In this document: piece after piece, positions 12,947 to 26,370 of the stretch
Numbering within the stretch: the first letter of the stretch is position 1
Layout: every line of letters starts with the position of its first letter
Assembly: GCA_964036045.1 (NCBI GenBank)
Contig: OZ038392.1
Coordinates: forward strand, 18,218,612 to 18,282,611
Source: Eutreptiella sp. 'Long Island Sound 2002'
Taxonomy: Eukaryota; Euglenozoa; Euglenophyceae; Eutreptiales; Eutreptiaceae
Direction: 5' to 3'
DNA length: 64,000 bases
Translations under genes and position numbers: made by a program
The notes under the pieces: generated by a model
Seen by the model: only the letters and a program-made list of their open reading frames with translations
Told to the model about the DNA's origin: nothing
Databases searched by the model: none

Positions 12947-15269
12947 GAGGCGGGCCGGTGGGTCATTTGTGGTGGCGATAGCCCGAAGGCGACTTTGGGC
13001 TACGCCGGGGGTGGGGAAAATAGGTTCAAGGCATCAAAAATCGAAAAGTCTGAAATCGATTTCTTTGACTTTCTAACCATCTAATGTGATAGAAAATCAT
13101 GTTTAGACCACTTATTGGACCCTCTATGCCCCGTAATCACCTGTTTTGACGCCCGGAGGGGGGCCGGTGGGTCATTTGTGCTGGGGATAGCCCGAAGGGG
13201 ACTTAGAGAATATCGGTCCAGGGGGTCAAAAATCGAAAAATCTGAAATCGATTTTTTTGACTTTCTAACCATCAAATGTGATAGAAAAACATGTTTAGAC
13301 CACCTTTTGCACCTTCTATGCCCCGCAATCACCCGTTTTGACCCTCGGAGGGGGGCCGGTGGGTCATTTGTGCTGGGGATAGCCCGAAGGGGACTTAGAG
13401 AATATCGGTCCAGGGGGTCAAAAATCGAAAAATCTGAAATCGAATTTCTTGACTTTCTAACCATCTAATGTGATAGAAAAACATGTTTAGACCAGTTATT
13501 GCACCCTCTATGCCCGGTAATCACCCGTTTTGACCCCCGGAGTAGGGCCGGTGGGTCATTTGTGCTGGGGATAGCCCGAAGGGGACTTAGAGAAAATCGG
13601 TCCGGGGGGTCAAAAATCGAAAAATCTGAAATCGATTTTTTTGACTTTCTAACCATCAAATGTGATAGAAAATCATGTTTAGACCACTTATTGCACCTTC
13701 TATGCCCCGCAATCACCCGTTTTGACCCTCGGAGGGGGGCCGGTGGGTCATTTGTGCTGGGGATAGCCCGAAGGGGACTTAGAGAATATCGGTCCAGGGG
13801 GTCAAAAATCGAAAAATCTGAAATCGAATTTCTTGACTTTCTAACCATCTAATGTGATAGAAAATCATGTTTAGACCACTTATTGCACCTTCTATGCCCC
13901 GCAATCACCCGTTTTGACCCTCGGAGGGGGGCCGGTGGGTCATTTGTGCCGGGGATAGCCCGAAGGGGACTTAGAGAAAATCGGTCCGGGGGGTCAAAAA
14001 TCGAAAAATCTAAAATCGATTTTCTTAACTTTCTAACCATGTAATGTGATAGAAAATTATGTTTAGACCACTTATCGGACCCCCTATGCCCCGTAATCAC
14101 CCCTTTTGACCCCCGGAGGCGGGCCGGTGGGTCATTTGTGGTGGCGATAGCCCGAAGGCGACTTTGGGCTATGCCGGGGGTGGAGAAAATAGGTTCAAGG
14201 CATCAAAAATCGAAAAGTCTGAAATCGATTTCTTTGACTTTCTAACCATCTAATGTGATAGAAAATCATGTTTAGACCACTTATTGGACCCTCTATGCCC
14301 CGTAATCACCTGTTTTGACGCCCGGAGGGGGGCCGGTGGGTCATTTGTGCTGGGGATAGCCCGAAGGGGACTTAGAGAATATCAGTCCAGGGGGTCAAAA
14401 ATCGAAAAATCTGAAATCGATTTTTTTGACTTTCTAACCATCAAATGTGATAGAAAAACATGTTTAGACCACCTTTTGCACCTTCTATGCCCCGCAATCA
14501 CCCGTTTTGACCCTCGGAGGGGGGCCGGTGGGTCATTTGTGCTGGGGATAGCCCGAAGGGGACTTAGAGAATATCGGTCCAGGGGGTCAAAAATCGAAAA
14601 ATCTGAAATCGAATTTCTTGACTTTCTAACCATCTAATGTGATAGAAAAACATGTTTAGACCAGTTATTGCACCCTCTATGCCCGGTAATCACCCGTTTT
14701 GACCCCCGGAGTAGGGCCGGTGGGTCATTTGTGCTGGGGATAGCCCGAAGGGGACTTAGAGAAAATCGGTCCGGGGGGTCAAAAATCGAAAAATCTGAAA
14801 TCGATTTTTTTGACTTTCTAACCATCAAATGTGATAGAAAATCATGTTTAGACCACTTATTGCACCTTCTATGCCCCGCAATCACCCGTTTTGACCCTCG
14901 GAGGGGGGCCGGTGGGTCATTTGTGCTGGGGATAGCCCGAAGGGGACTTAGAGAATATCGGTCCAGGGGGTCAAAAATCGAAAAATCTGAAATCGATTTT
15001 TTTGACTTTCTAACCATCTAATGTGATAGAAAATCATGTTTAGACCACTTATTGCACCTTCTATGCCCCGCAATCACCCGTTTTGACCCTCGGAGGGGGG
15101 CCGGTGGGTCATTTGTGCCGGGGATAGCCCGAAGGGGACTTAGAGAAAATCGGTCCGGGGGGTCAAAAATCGAAAAATCTAAAATCGATTTTCTTAACTT
15201 TCTAACCATGTAATGTGATAGAAAATAATGTTCAGACCACTTATCGGACCCCCTATGCCCCGTAATCAC
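12932..15269. repeat. Satellite higher-order duplication, 1169-bp offset, two copies
   Basis: Copies at about 12932-14100 and 14101-15269 contain six monomers (five of 192 bp and one of 209 bp, total 1169). They share ACCACCTTTTGCACC, GTCCAGGGGGTC, GGAGTAGGGCC and the ACCATGTAATG variant. The match stops after 15269, where the next long monomer carries CTGTTTTGACCC. This block overlaps the end of the 1186-bp duplication, so the two events are nested. Confidence 0.88.
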
Positions 15270-15315
15270 CTGTTTTGACCCCCGGAGGGGGGCCGGTGGG
15301 TCATTTGTGGTGGCG

Positions 15316-15341
15316 ATAGCCCGAAGGCGACTTTGGGCTAT
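15316..15341. other. Tetraloop hairpin in long monomers, GCGA form with wobble pair
   Basis: ATAGCCCGAAG pairs with CTTTGGGCTAT around a GCGA loop. Compared with the GGGA form, one stem base changes from C to T, turning a G-C pair into G-T (G-U in RNA), so pairing would be kept. This form recurs in many long monomers of the array. Other copies (for example near 4036-4056, ACGA loop with CTTTGCG) have a mismatch. Confidence 0.75.
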
Positions 15342-18300
15342 GCCGGGGGTGGGGAAAATAGGTTCAAGGCATCAAAAATCGAAAAATCTGAAATCGATTT
15401 CTTTGACTTTCTAACCATCAAATGTGATAGAAAATCATGTTTAGACCACTTATTGGACCCTCTATGCCCCGTAATCACCTGTTTTGACCCTCGGAGGGGG
15501 GCCGGTGGGTCATTTGTGCTGGGGATAGCCCGAAGGGGACTTAGAGAATATCGGTCCAGGGGGTCAAAAATCGAAAAATCTGAAATCGATTTTTTTGACT
15601 TTCTAACCATCTAATGTGATAGAAAAACATGTTTAGACCACTTATCGGACCCTCTATGCCCGGTAATCACCCGTTTTGACCCCCGGAGTAGGGCCGGTGG
15701 GTCATTTGTGCTGGGGATAGCCCGAAGGGGACTTAGAGAATATCGGTCCGGGGGGTCAAAAATCGAAAATCTGAAATCGAATTTTTTCACATTCTAACCA
15801 TCTAATGTGATAGAAAAACATGTTTAGACCACTTATTGCACCCTCTATGCCCCGTAATCACCCCTCTTGACGCCCAGAGGGGGGCCGGTGGGTCATTTGT
15901 GGTGGCGATAGCCTGAAGGCGACTTTGGGCTATGCCGGGGGTGGGGAAAAGAGGTTCAAGGCATCAAAAATCGAAAAATCTGAAATCGAATTTTTTGACT
16001 TTCTAACCATCTAATGTCATAGAAAATCATGTTTAGACCACTTATTGGAACCTCTATGCCCCGTAATCACCCGTTGTGACCCTGAGAGGGGGGCCGGTTG
16101 GTCATTTGTGCTGGGGATAGCCTGAAGGGGACTTAGAGAATATCGGTCCGGGGGGTCAAAACTCGAAAAATCTGAAATCGAAGTTTTTTGACTTTCTAAC
16201 CATCAAATGTCATAGAAAAACATATTTAGACCACTTATTGCACCCTCTATGCCCCGTAATCACCCGTTCTGACCCCCGGAGGGGGGGCGGTGGGTCATTT
16301 GTGTTGGGGATAGCCCGAAGGGGACTTCGAGAATATCGGTCCGGGGGGTCAGAAATCGAAAAATCTGAAATCGATTTTCTTGACTTTCTAATCATCTAAT
16401 GTGATAAAAAATCATGTTTAGACCACTTATTGGACCCCCTATGCCCCGTAATCACCCGTTTTGACCCCCGGAGGCGGGCCGGTGGGTCATTTGTGGTGGG
16501 GATAGCCCGAAGGCGACTTTGGGCTATGCCGGGGTTGGGGAAAATAGGTTCAAGGCATCAAAAATCGAAAAATCTGAAATCGGTTTCTTTGACTTTCTAA
16601 CCATCAAATGTGATAGAAAATCATGTTTAGACCACTTATTGGACCCTCTATGCCCCGTAATCACCTGTTTTGACCCCCGGAGGGGGGCCGGTGGGTCATT
16701 TGTGCTGGGGATAGCCCGAAGGGGACTTAGAGAAAATCGGTCCGGGGGGTCAAAAATCGAAAAATCTAAAATCGATTTTCTTGACTTTCTAACCATCTAA
16801 TGTGATAGAAAATCATGTTTAGACCACTTATCGGACCCCCTATGCCCCGCAATCACCCGTTTTGACCCCCGGAGGCGGGCCGGTGGGTCATTTGTGGTGG
16901 GGATAGCCCGAAGGCGACTTTGGGCTATGCCGGGGTTGGGGAAAATAGGTTCAAGGCATCAAAAATCGAAAAATCGGAAATCGGTTTCTTTGACTTTCTA
17001 ACCATCAAATGTAATAGAAAATCATGTTTAGACCACTTATTGGACCCTCTATGCCCCGTAATCACCCGTTTTGACCCCCGGAGGGGGGCCGGTGGGTCAT
17101 TTGTGCTGGGGATAGCCCGAAGGGGACTTAGAGAAAATCGGTCCGGGGGGTCAAAAATCTAAAAATCTGAAATCGAATTTCTTGACTTTCTAACCATCTA
17201 AGGTGATAGAAAAACATGTTCAGACCGCTTATCCGACCCTCTATGCCCCGTAATCACCCGTTTTGAGCCCCGGAGGGGGGCCGGTGGGTCATTTGTGCTG
17301 GGGATAGCCAAAAGGGGACTTGGAGAAAATCTGTCCGGGGGGTCAGAAATCGAAAATCTGAAATCGAATTTTTTCACATTCTAACCATCTAATGTGATAG
17401 AAAATCATCTTTAGACCACTTATCGGACCCTCTATGCCCCGTAATCACCCGCTTTGACCCCTAGAGGCGGGCAGGTGGGTCATTTGTGGTGGGGATAGCC
17501 TGAAGGCGACTTTGGGCTATGCCGGGGGTGGGGAAAATAGGTTCAAGGCATCAAAAATCGAAAAATCGGAATTCGTTTTTCCTTGACTTTCTAACCATCA
17601 AATGTGATAGAAAATCATGTTTAGACCACTTATTGCACCCTCTATGCCCCGTAATCACCCGTTTTGACCCCCGGAGGGGGGCTGGTGGGTCATTTGTGCT
17701 GGGGATAGCCCGAAGGGGACTTAAAGAAAATCGGTCCGGGGGGTCAAAAATCGAAAAATCTCAAATCGATTTTCTTGACTTTCTAACCATCTAATGTGAT
17801 AGAAAATCATGTTTAGACCACTTATCGGACCCCCTATGCCCCGTAATCACCCGTTTTGACCCCCGGAGGCGGGCCGGTGGGTCATTTGTGGTGGGGATAG
17901 CCCGAAGGCGACTTTGGGCTATGCCGGGGTAGGGGAAAATAGGTTCAAGGCATCAAAAATCGAAAAATCGGAAATCGGTTTCTTTGACTTTCTAACCATC
18001 AAATGTGATAGAAAATCATGTTTAGACCACTTATTGGACCCTCTATGCCCCGTAATCACCTGTTTTGACCCCCGGAGGCGGGCTGGTGGGTCATTTGTGC
18101 TGGGGATAGCCCGGAGGGGACTTAGAGAAAATCGGTCCGGGGGGTCAAAAATCGAAAAATCTGAAATCGAATCTCTTGACTTTCTAACCATCTAAGGTGA
18201 TAGAAAAACATGTTTAGACCGCTTATGGGACCCTCTATGCCCCGTAATCGCCCGTTTTGAGCCCCGGAGGCGGGCCGGTGGGTCATCTGTGCTGGGTACA

Positions 18301-21300
18301 GCCAAAAGGGGACTTGGAGAAAATCGGTCTGGGGGGTCAAAATTCGAAAAATCTGAAATCGATTTTTTTCACATTCTAACCATCAAATGTGATAGAAAAT
18401 CATGTTTAGACCACTTATTGCACCCTCTATGCCCCATAATCACCTGTTTTGACCCCCGGACGGGGGCCGGTGGGTCATTTGTGCTGGGGATAGCCCAAAG
18501 GGGACTTAAAGAAAATCGGTCCGGGGTGTCAAAAATCGAAAAATCTGAAATCGAATTTTTTGACTTTCTAACCATCAAATGTGATAGAAAATCATGTTTA
18601 GACCACTTCTTGCACCCTCTATGCCCCGTAATCGCCCGTTTTGACCCTGAGAGGGGGGCCGGTGGGTCATTTGTGCTGGGGATAGCCAAAAGGGGACTTG
18701 GAGAAAATCGATCCGGGGGGTGAAAAATTGAACGATCTGAAATCGATTTATTTCACATTCTAACCATCAAATGTGATAGAAAATCATGTTTAGACCACTT
18801 ATTGCACCCTCTATGGCCCGTAATCACCTGTCTTGACCCCCGGAGGGGGGCCGGTGGGTCATTTGTGCTAGGGATAGCCCGAAGGGGACTTAGAGAAAAT
18901 CGGTCCGGGGGGTCAAAAATCGAAAAATCTAAAATCGATTTTCTTGACTTTCTAACCATCTAATGTGATAGAAAATCATGTTTAGGGTTATTGCACCCTC
19001 AATGCCCCGTAATCACCCGTTTTGACCCCCAAATGGGGGCCCGTGGGTCATTTGTGGTGGCAAAAGCCCGAAGGCGACTTTGGACTATGCCGGGGGTGGG
19101 GAAAATAGGTTCAAGGCATCAAAAATCGAAAAATCTGAAATCGAATTTTTTGACTTTCTAACCATCTAATGTGATAGAAAATCATGTTTAGACCACTTAT
19201 TGCACCCTCTATGCCCCGTAATCACCCGTTTTGACCCCCGGAGTGGGGCCGGTGGGTCATTTGTGCTGGGGATACCCCGAAGGGGACTTAGAGAAAATCG
19301 GTCCGGGGGGTCAAAAATCGAAAAATCTCAAATCGATTTTCTTTACATTCTAACCATCTAATGTGATAGAAAATCATGTTTAGACCACTTATTGCACCCT
19401 CTATGCCCCGTAGTCACCTGTTTTGAACCCCGGACGGGGGCCGGTGGGTCATTTGTGCTGGGGATAGCCCGAAGGGGACTTAGAGAAAATCGGTCCGGGG
19501 GGTCAAAAATCGAAAAATCTGAAATCGATTTTTTTGACTTTCTAACCATCTAATGTGATAGAAAAACATGTTTAGACCACTTATCGGACCCTCTATGCCC
19601 GGTAATCACCCGTTTTGACCCCCAGAGGGGGGCCAGTGGGTCATTTGTGCTGGGGATAGCCCGAAGGGGACTTTGGGCTATGCCGGGGGTGGGGAAAATA
19701 GGTTCAAGGCATCTAAAATCGAAAAATCTGAAATCGATTTTTTTGACTTTCTAACCATCCAATGTGATAGAAAATCATGTTTAGACCACTTATTGCACCC
19801 TCTATGCCCTGTAATCACCTGTTTTGAACCCCGGACGGGGGCCGGTGGGCCATTTGTGCTGGGGATAGCCCGAAGGGGACTTAGAGAAAATCGGTCCGGG
19901 GGGTCAAAAATCGAAAATCTGAAATCGATTTTTTTCGGATTCTAACCATCTAATGTGATAGAAAATCATGTTTAGACCACTTATTGCACCCTCTATGCCC
20001 CGTAATCACCCGTTTTGACCCCCGAAGGGGGTCGGTGGGTCATTTGTGCTGGGGATAGCCCGAATGGGACTTAGAGAATATCGGTCCGGGGGGTCAAAAA
20101 TCGAAAATCTGAAATCGATTTTTTTCACATTCTAACCATCTAATGTGATAGAAAATCATGTTTAGACCACTTATCGGACCCTCTATGCCCCGCAATCACC
20201 CATTTTGACCCCTGGAGGCGGGCCGGTGGGTCATTTGTGCTGGGGATGGCCCGAAGGGGACTTCGGGCTATGCCGGGGGTGGGGAAAATAGGTTCAAGGC
20301 ATCAAAAATCGAAAAATCTGAAATCGAGGTTTTTGACTTTCTAACCATCAAATGTGATAGAAAATCATGTTTAGACCACTTATCGGACCCTCTATGCCCC
20401 GCAATCACCCATTTTGACCCCTGGAGGCGGGCCGGTGGGTCATTTGTGCTGGGGATGGCCCGAAGGGGACTTAGAGAAAATCGGTTCGGGGGGTCAAAAA
20501 TTGAAGAATCTGAAATCGATTTTCTTGACTTTCTAAACATCTAATGTGATAGAAAAACATGTTTAGACCGCTTATCGGACCCCCTATGCCCCGTAATCAC
20601 CCGTTTTGACCCCCGGAGGGGGGCCGGTGGGTCATTTGTGCTGGGGATAGCCCGAAGGGGACTTAGAGAAAATCGGTCCCGGGGGTCAAAAATCGAAAAA
20701 TCTAAAATCGATTTTCTTGACTTTCTAACCATCTAATGTGATAGAAAAACATGTTTAGACCGCTTATCGGACCCCATATGCCGCGTAATCAGCCGTTTTG
20801 ACCCCCGGAGGGGGGCCGGTGGGTCATTTGTGCTCGGGATAGCCCGAAGGGGACTTAGAGAAAATCGGTCCGGGGGGTCAAAAATCGAAAATCTGAAATT
20901 GATTTTTTTCACATTCCAACCATCTAATGTGATAGAAAAACATGTTTAGACCACTTATTGCACCCTCTATGCCCCGTAATCACCTGTTTTGACCCCCGGA
21001 GGGGGGCTGGTGGGTCATTTGTGCTGGGGATAGCCCGAAGGGGTCTTAGAGAAAATCGGTCCGGGGGGTCAAAAATCGAAAATCTGAAATCGAATTTCTT
21101 TACTTTCTAACCATCAAATGTGATAGAAAATCATGTTTAGACTGCTTATCGGACCCTCTATGCCCTGTAATCACCCGTTTTGACCCCCGGAGGGGGGCCG
21201 CTGGGTCATTTGTGCTGGGGATAGCCCGAAGGGGACTTAGAGAATATCGGTCCGGGGGGTCAAAAATTGAAAATCTGAAATCGATTTTTTTCACATTCTA

Positions 21301-22462
21301 ACCATCTAATGTGATAGAAAATCATGTTTAGACCACTTATCGGACCCCCTATGCCCCGTAATCACACGTTTTGAGCTCCGGAGGGGGGTCGGTGGGTCAT
21401 TTGTGGTAGGGATAGCCTGAAGGCGACTTTGGGCTATGCCGGGGGTGGGGAAAATAGGTTCAAGGCATCAAAAATCGAAAAATCTGGAATCGATTTCTTA
21501 GACTTTTTAACCATCAAATGTGATAGAAAATCATGTTTAGACCACTTTTTGGACCCTCTATGCCCCGTAATCACCCGATTTCACTCGCGGAGGCGGGCCG
21601 GTGGGTCATTTGTGCTGGGGATAGCCCGAAGGGGACTTAGAGAAAATCGGTCCGGGGGGTCAAAAATCGAAAAATCTAAAATCGATTTTTTTGACTTTCT
21701 AACTATCAAATGTGATAGAAAAACATGTTTAGACCGCTTATCGGACCCTCTATGCCCCGTAATCACCTGTTTTGACCCCCGGAGTGGGGCCGGTGGGTCA
21801 TTTGTGCTGGGGATAGCCCGAAGGGGACTTAGAGAAAATCGGTCCGGGGGGTCGAAAATCGAAAAATCTAAAATCGATTTTCTTGACTTTCTAACTATCA
21901 AATGTGATAGAAAATCATGTTTAGACCACTTATCGGACCCTCTATGCCCCGTAATCACCTGTTTTGACCCCCCGGAGTGGGGCTGGTGGGTCATTTGTGC
22001 TGGGGATAGCCCGAAGGGGACTTAGAGAAAATCGGTCCGGGGGGTCAAAAATCAAAAATCTGAAATCGATTTTTTTCACATTCTAACCATCTAATGTGAT
22101 AGAAAATCATGTTTAGACCACTTATCGGACCCCGTATGCCCCGTAATAACCCGTTTTGACCCCCAGAGGGGGGCCGGTGGGTCATTTGTGCTGGGGATAG
22201 CCCGAAGGGGACTTAGAGAATATCGGTCCGGGGGGTCAAAAATCGAAAAATCTGAAATCGATTTCTTTGACTTTCTAACCGTCAAATGTGATAAAAAATC
22301 ATGTTTAGACCGCTTATCGGACCCTCTATGCCCCGTAATCACCCGTTTTGACCCCCGGAGGGGGGCCGGTGGGTCATTTGTGCTGGGGATAGCCCGAAGG
22401 GGACTTAGAGAATATCGGTCGGGGGGGTCAAAAATCGAAAATCTGAAATCAGTTTTTTTCAC

Positions 22463-25400
22463 ATTCTAACCATCTAATGTGATAGAAAATCATGTTTAGA
22501 CCACTTATCGGACCCTCTATGCCCCGTAATCACCCGTTTTGACCCCTGGAGGCGGGCCGGTGGGTCATTTGTGGTGGGGATAGCCTGAAGGCGACTTTGG
22601 GCTATACCGGGGTTGGGGAAAATAGGTTCAAGGCATCAAAAATCGAAAAATCTGAAATCGATTTCTTAGACTTTTTAACCATCAAATGTGATAGAAAATC
22701 ATGTTTAGACCACTTATTGGACCCTCTATGCCCCGTAATCACCCGATTTCACCCGCGGAGGCGGGCTGGTGGTTCATTTGTGCTGGGGATAGCCCGAAGG
22801 GGACTTAGAGAAAATCGGTCCGGGGGGTCAAAAATCGAAAAATCTAAAATCAATTTCTTTGACTTTCTAACCATCAAATGTGATAGAAAAACATGTTTAG
22901 ACCAATTTTTGCACCCTCTATGCCCCGTAATCACCCGTTTTGACCCCCGGAGGGGGGCTGGTGGGTCATTTGTGCTGGGGATAGCCCGGAGGGGACTTAG
23001 AGAAAATCGGTCCGGGGGGTCAAAAATCGAAAAATCTAAAATCGATTTTCTTGACTTTCTAACTATCAAATGTGATAGAAAAACATGTTTAGACCGCTTA
23101 TCGGACCCTCTATGCCCCGTAATCACCTGTTTTGACCCCCGGAGGGGGGCCGGTGGGTCATTTGTTCTGGGGATAGCCCGAAGGGGACTTAGAGAAAATC
23201 GGTCCGGGGGGTCAAAAATCGAAAAATCTGAAATTGATTTTTTTTTACTTTCTAACCATCAAATGTGATAGAAAAACATGTTTAGACCACTTATTGGACC
23301 CTCTATGCCCCGTAATCACCCGTTTTGACCCCCGGAGGGGGGCCGGTGGGTCATTTGTGCTGGGGATAGCCCGAAGGGGACTTAGAGAATATCGGTCGGG
23401 GGGGTCCAAAATCCAAAATCTGAAATCAGTTTTTTTCACATTCTAACCATCTAATGTGATAGAAAATCATGTTTAGACCACTTATCGGACCCTCTATGCC
23501 CCGTAATCACCCGTTTTGACCCCTGGAGGCGGGCCGCCGGGTCATTTGTGGTGGGGATAGCCTGAAGGCGACTTTGGGCTATGCCGGGGTTGGGGAAAAT
23601 AGGTTCAAGGCATCAAAAATCGAAAAATCTGAAATCGATTTCTTAGACTTTTTAACCATCAAATGTGATAGAAAATCATGTTTAGACCACTTATTGGACC
23701 CTCTATGCCCCGTAATCACCCGATTTCACCCGCGGAGGCGGGCCGGTGGTTCATTTGTGCTGGGGATAGCCCGAAGGGGACTTAGAGAAAATCGGTCCGG
23801 GGGGTCAAAAATCGAAAAATCTAAAATCAATTTCTTTGACTTTCTAACCATCAAATGTGATAGAAAAACATGTTTAGACCAATTTTTGCACCCTCTATGC
23901 CCCGTAATCACCCGTTTTGACCCCCGGAGGGGGGCCGGTGGGTCATTTGTGCTGGGGATAGCCCGGAGGGGACTTAGAGAAAATCGGTCCGGGGGGTCAA
24001 AAATCGAAAAATCCAAAATCGATTTTCTTGACTTTCTAACTATCAAATGTGATAGAAAGACATGTTTAGACCGCTTATCAGACCCTCTATGCCCCGTAAT
24101 CACCTGTTTTGACCCCCGGAGTGGGGCCGGTGGGTCATTTGTTCTGGGGATAGCCCGAAGGGGACTTAGAGAATATCGGTCCGGGGGGTCAAAAATCGAA
24201 AAATCTGAAATTGATTTTTTTTTACTTTCTAACCATCAAATGTGATAGAAAAACATGTTTAGACCACTTATTGGACCCTCTATGCCCCGTAATCACCCGT
24301 TTTGACCCCCGGAGGGGGGCCGGTGGGTCATTTGTGCTGGGGATAGCCCGAAGGGGACTTAGAGAAAATCGGTCCGGGGGGTCAAAAATCAAAAATCTGA
24401 AATCAATTTTTTTCACATTCTAACCATCTAATGTGATAGAAAATCATGTTTAGACCACTTATCGGACCCTCTATGCCCCGTAATCACCCGTTTTGACCCC
24501 TGGAGGCGGGCCGGTGGGTCATTTGTGGTGGGGATAGCCTGAAGGCGACTTTGGGCTATACCGGGGTTGGGGAAAATAGGTTCAAGGCATCAAAAATCGA
24601 AAAATCTGAAATCGATTTCTTAGACTTTTTAACCATCAAATGTGATAGAAAATCATGTTTAGACCACTTATTGGACCCTCTATGCCCCGTAATCACCCGA
24701 TTTCACCCGCGGAGGCGGGCTGGTGGTTCATTTGTGCTGGGGATAGCCCGAAGGGGACTTAAAGAAAATCGGTCCGGGGGGTCAAAAATCGAAAAATCTA
24801 AAATCAATTTCTTTGACTTTCTAACCATCAAATGTGATAGAAAAACATGTTTAGACCAATTTTTGCACCCTCTATGCCCCGTAATCACCCGTTTTGACCC
24901 CCGGAGGGGGGCTGGTGGGTCATTTGTGCTGGGGATAGCCCGGAGGGGACTTAGAGAAAATCGGTCCGGGGGGTCAAAAATCGAAAAATCTAAAATCGAT
25001 TTTCTTGACTTTCTAACTATCAAATGTGATAGAAAAACATGTTTAGACCGCTTATCGGACCCTCTATGCCCCGTAATCACCTGTTTTGACCCCCGGAGGG
25101 GGGCCGGTGGGTCATTTGTTCTGGGGATAGCCCGAAGGGGACTTAGAGAAAATCGGTCCGGGGGGTCAAAAATCGAAAAATCTGAAATTGATTTTTTTTT
25201 ACTTTCTAACCATCAAATGTGATAGAAAAACATGTTTAGACCACTTATTGGACCCTCTATGCCCCGTAATCACCCGTTTTGACCCCCGGAGGGGGGCCGG
25301 TGGGTCATTTGTGCTGGGGATAGCCCGAAGGGGACTTAGAGAATATCGGTCGGGGGGGTCCAAAATCCAAAATCTGAAATCAGTTTTTTTCACATTCTAA

Positions 25401-26370
25401 CCATCTAATGTGATAGAAAATCATGTTTAGACCACTTATCGGACCCTCTATGCCCCGTAATCACCCGTTTTGACCCCTGGAGGCGGGCCGCCGGGTCATT
25501 TGTGGTGGGGATAGCCTGAAGGCGACTTTGGGCTATGCCGGGGTTGGGGAAAATAGGTTCAAGGCATCAAAAATCGAAAAATCTGAAATCGATTTCTTAG
25601 ACTTTTTAACCATCAAATGTGATAGAAAATCATGTTTAGACCACTTATTGGACCCTCTATGCCCCGTAATCACCCGATTTCACCCGCGGAGGCGGGCCGG
25701 TGGTTCATTTGTGCTGGGGATAGCCCGAAGGGGACTTAGAGAAAATCGGTCCGGGGGGTCAAAAATCGAAAAATCTAAAATCAATTTCTTTGACTTTCTA
25801 ACCATCAAATGTGATAGAAAAACATGTTTAGACCAATTTTTGCACCCTCTATGCCCCGTAATCACCCGTTTTGACCCCCGGAGGGGGGCCGGTGGGTCAT
25901 TTGTGCTGGGGATAGCCCGGAGGGGACTTAGAGAAAATCGGTCCGGGGGGTCAAAAATCGAAAAATCCAAAATCGATTTTCTTGACTTTCTAACTATCAA
26001 ATGTGATAGAAAGACATGTTTAGACCGCTTATCAGACCCTCTATGCCCCGTAATCACCTGTTTTGACCCCCGGAGTGGGGCCGGTGGGTCATTTGTTCTG
26101 GGGATAGCCCGAAGGGGACTTAGAGAATATCGGTCCGGGGGGTCAAAAATCGAAAAATCTGAAATTGATTTTTTTTTACTTTCTAACCATCAAATGTGAT
26201 AGAAAAACATGTTTAGACCACTTATTGGACCCTCTATGCCCCGTAATCACCCGTTTTGACCCCCGGAGGGGGGCCGGTGGGTCATTTGTGCTGGGGATAG
26301 CCCGAAGGGGACTTAGAGAAAATCGGTCCGGGGGGTCAAAAATCAAAAATCTGAAATCAATTTTTTTCAC
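22463..26370. repeat. Four-copy 977-bp higher-order repeat, alternating as 1954-bp pairs
   Basis: Five monomers (four of 192 bp and one of 209 bp) form a 977-bp unit repeated four times, with starts near 22463, 23440, 24417 and 25394. Units 1 and 3 share ATACCGGGGTTGG and GGGCTGGTGGTTC. Units 2 and 4 share CGGGCCGCCGGGTC, AATCCAAAATCG, GAAAGACATG and TTATCAGACC. I see a single difference between 1 and 3 (ACTTAGAG versus ACTTAAAG) in the segment compared. The order is therefore A-B-A-B, meaning a 1954-bp dimer was itself duplicated very recently. Confidence 0.92.
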
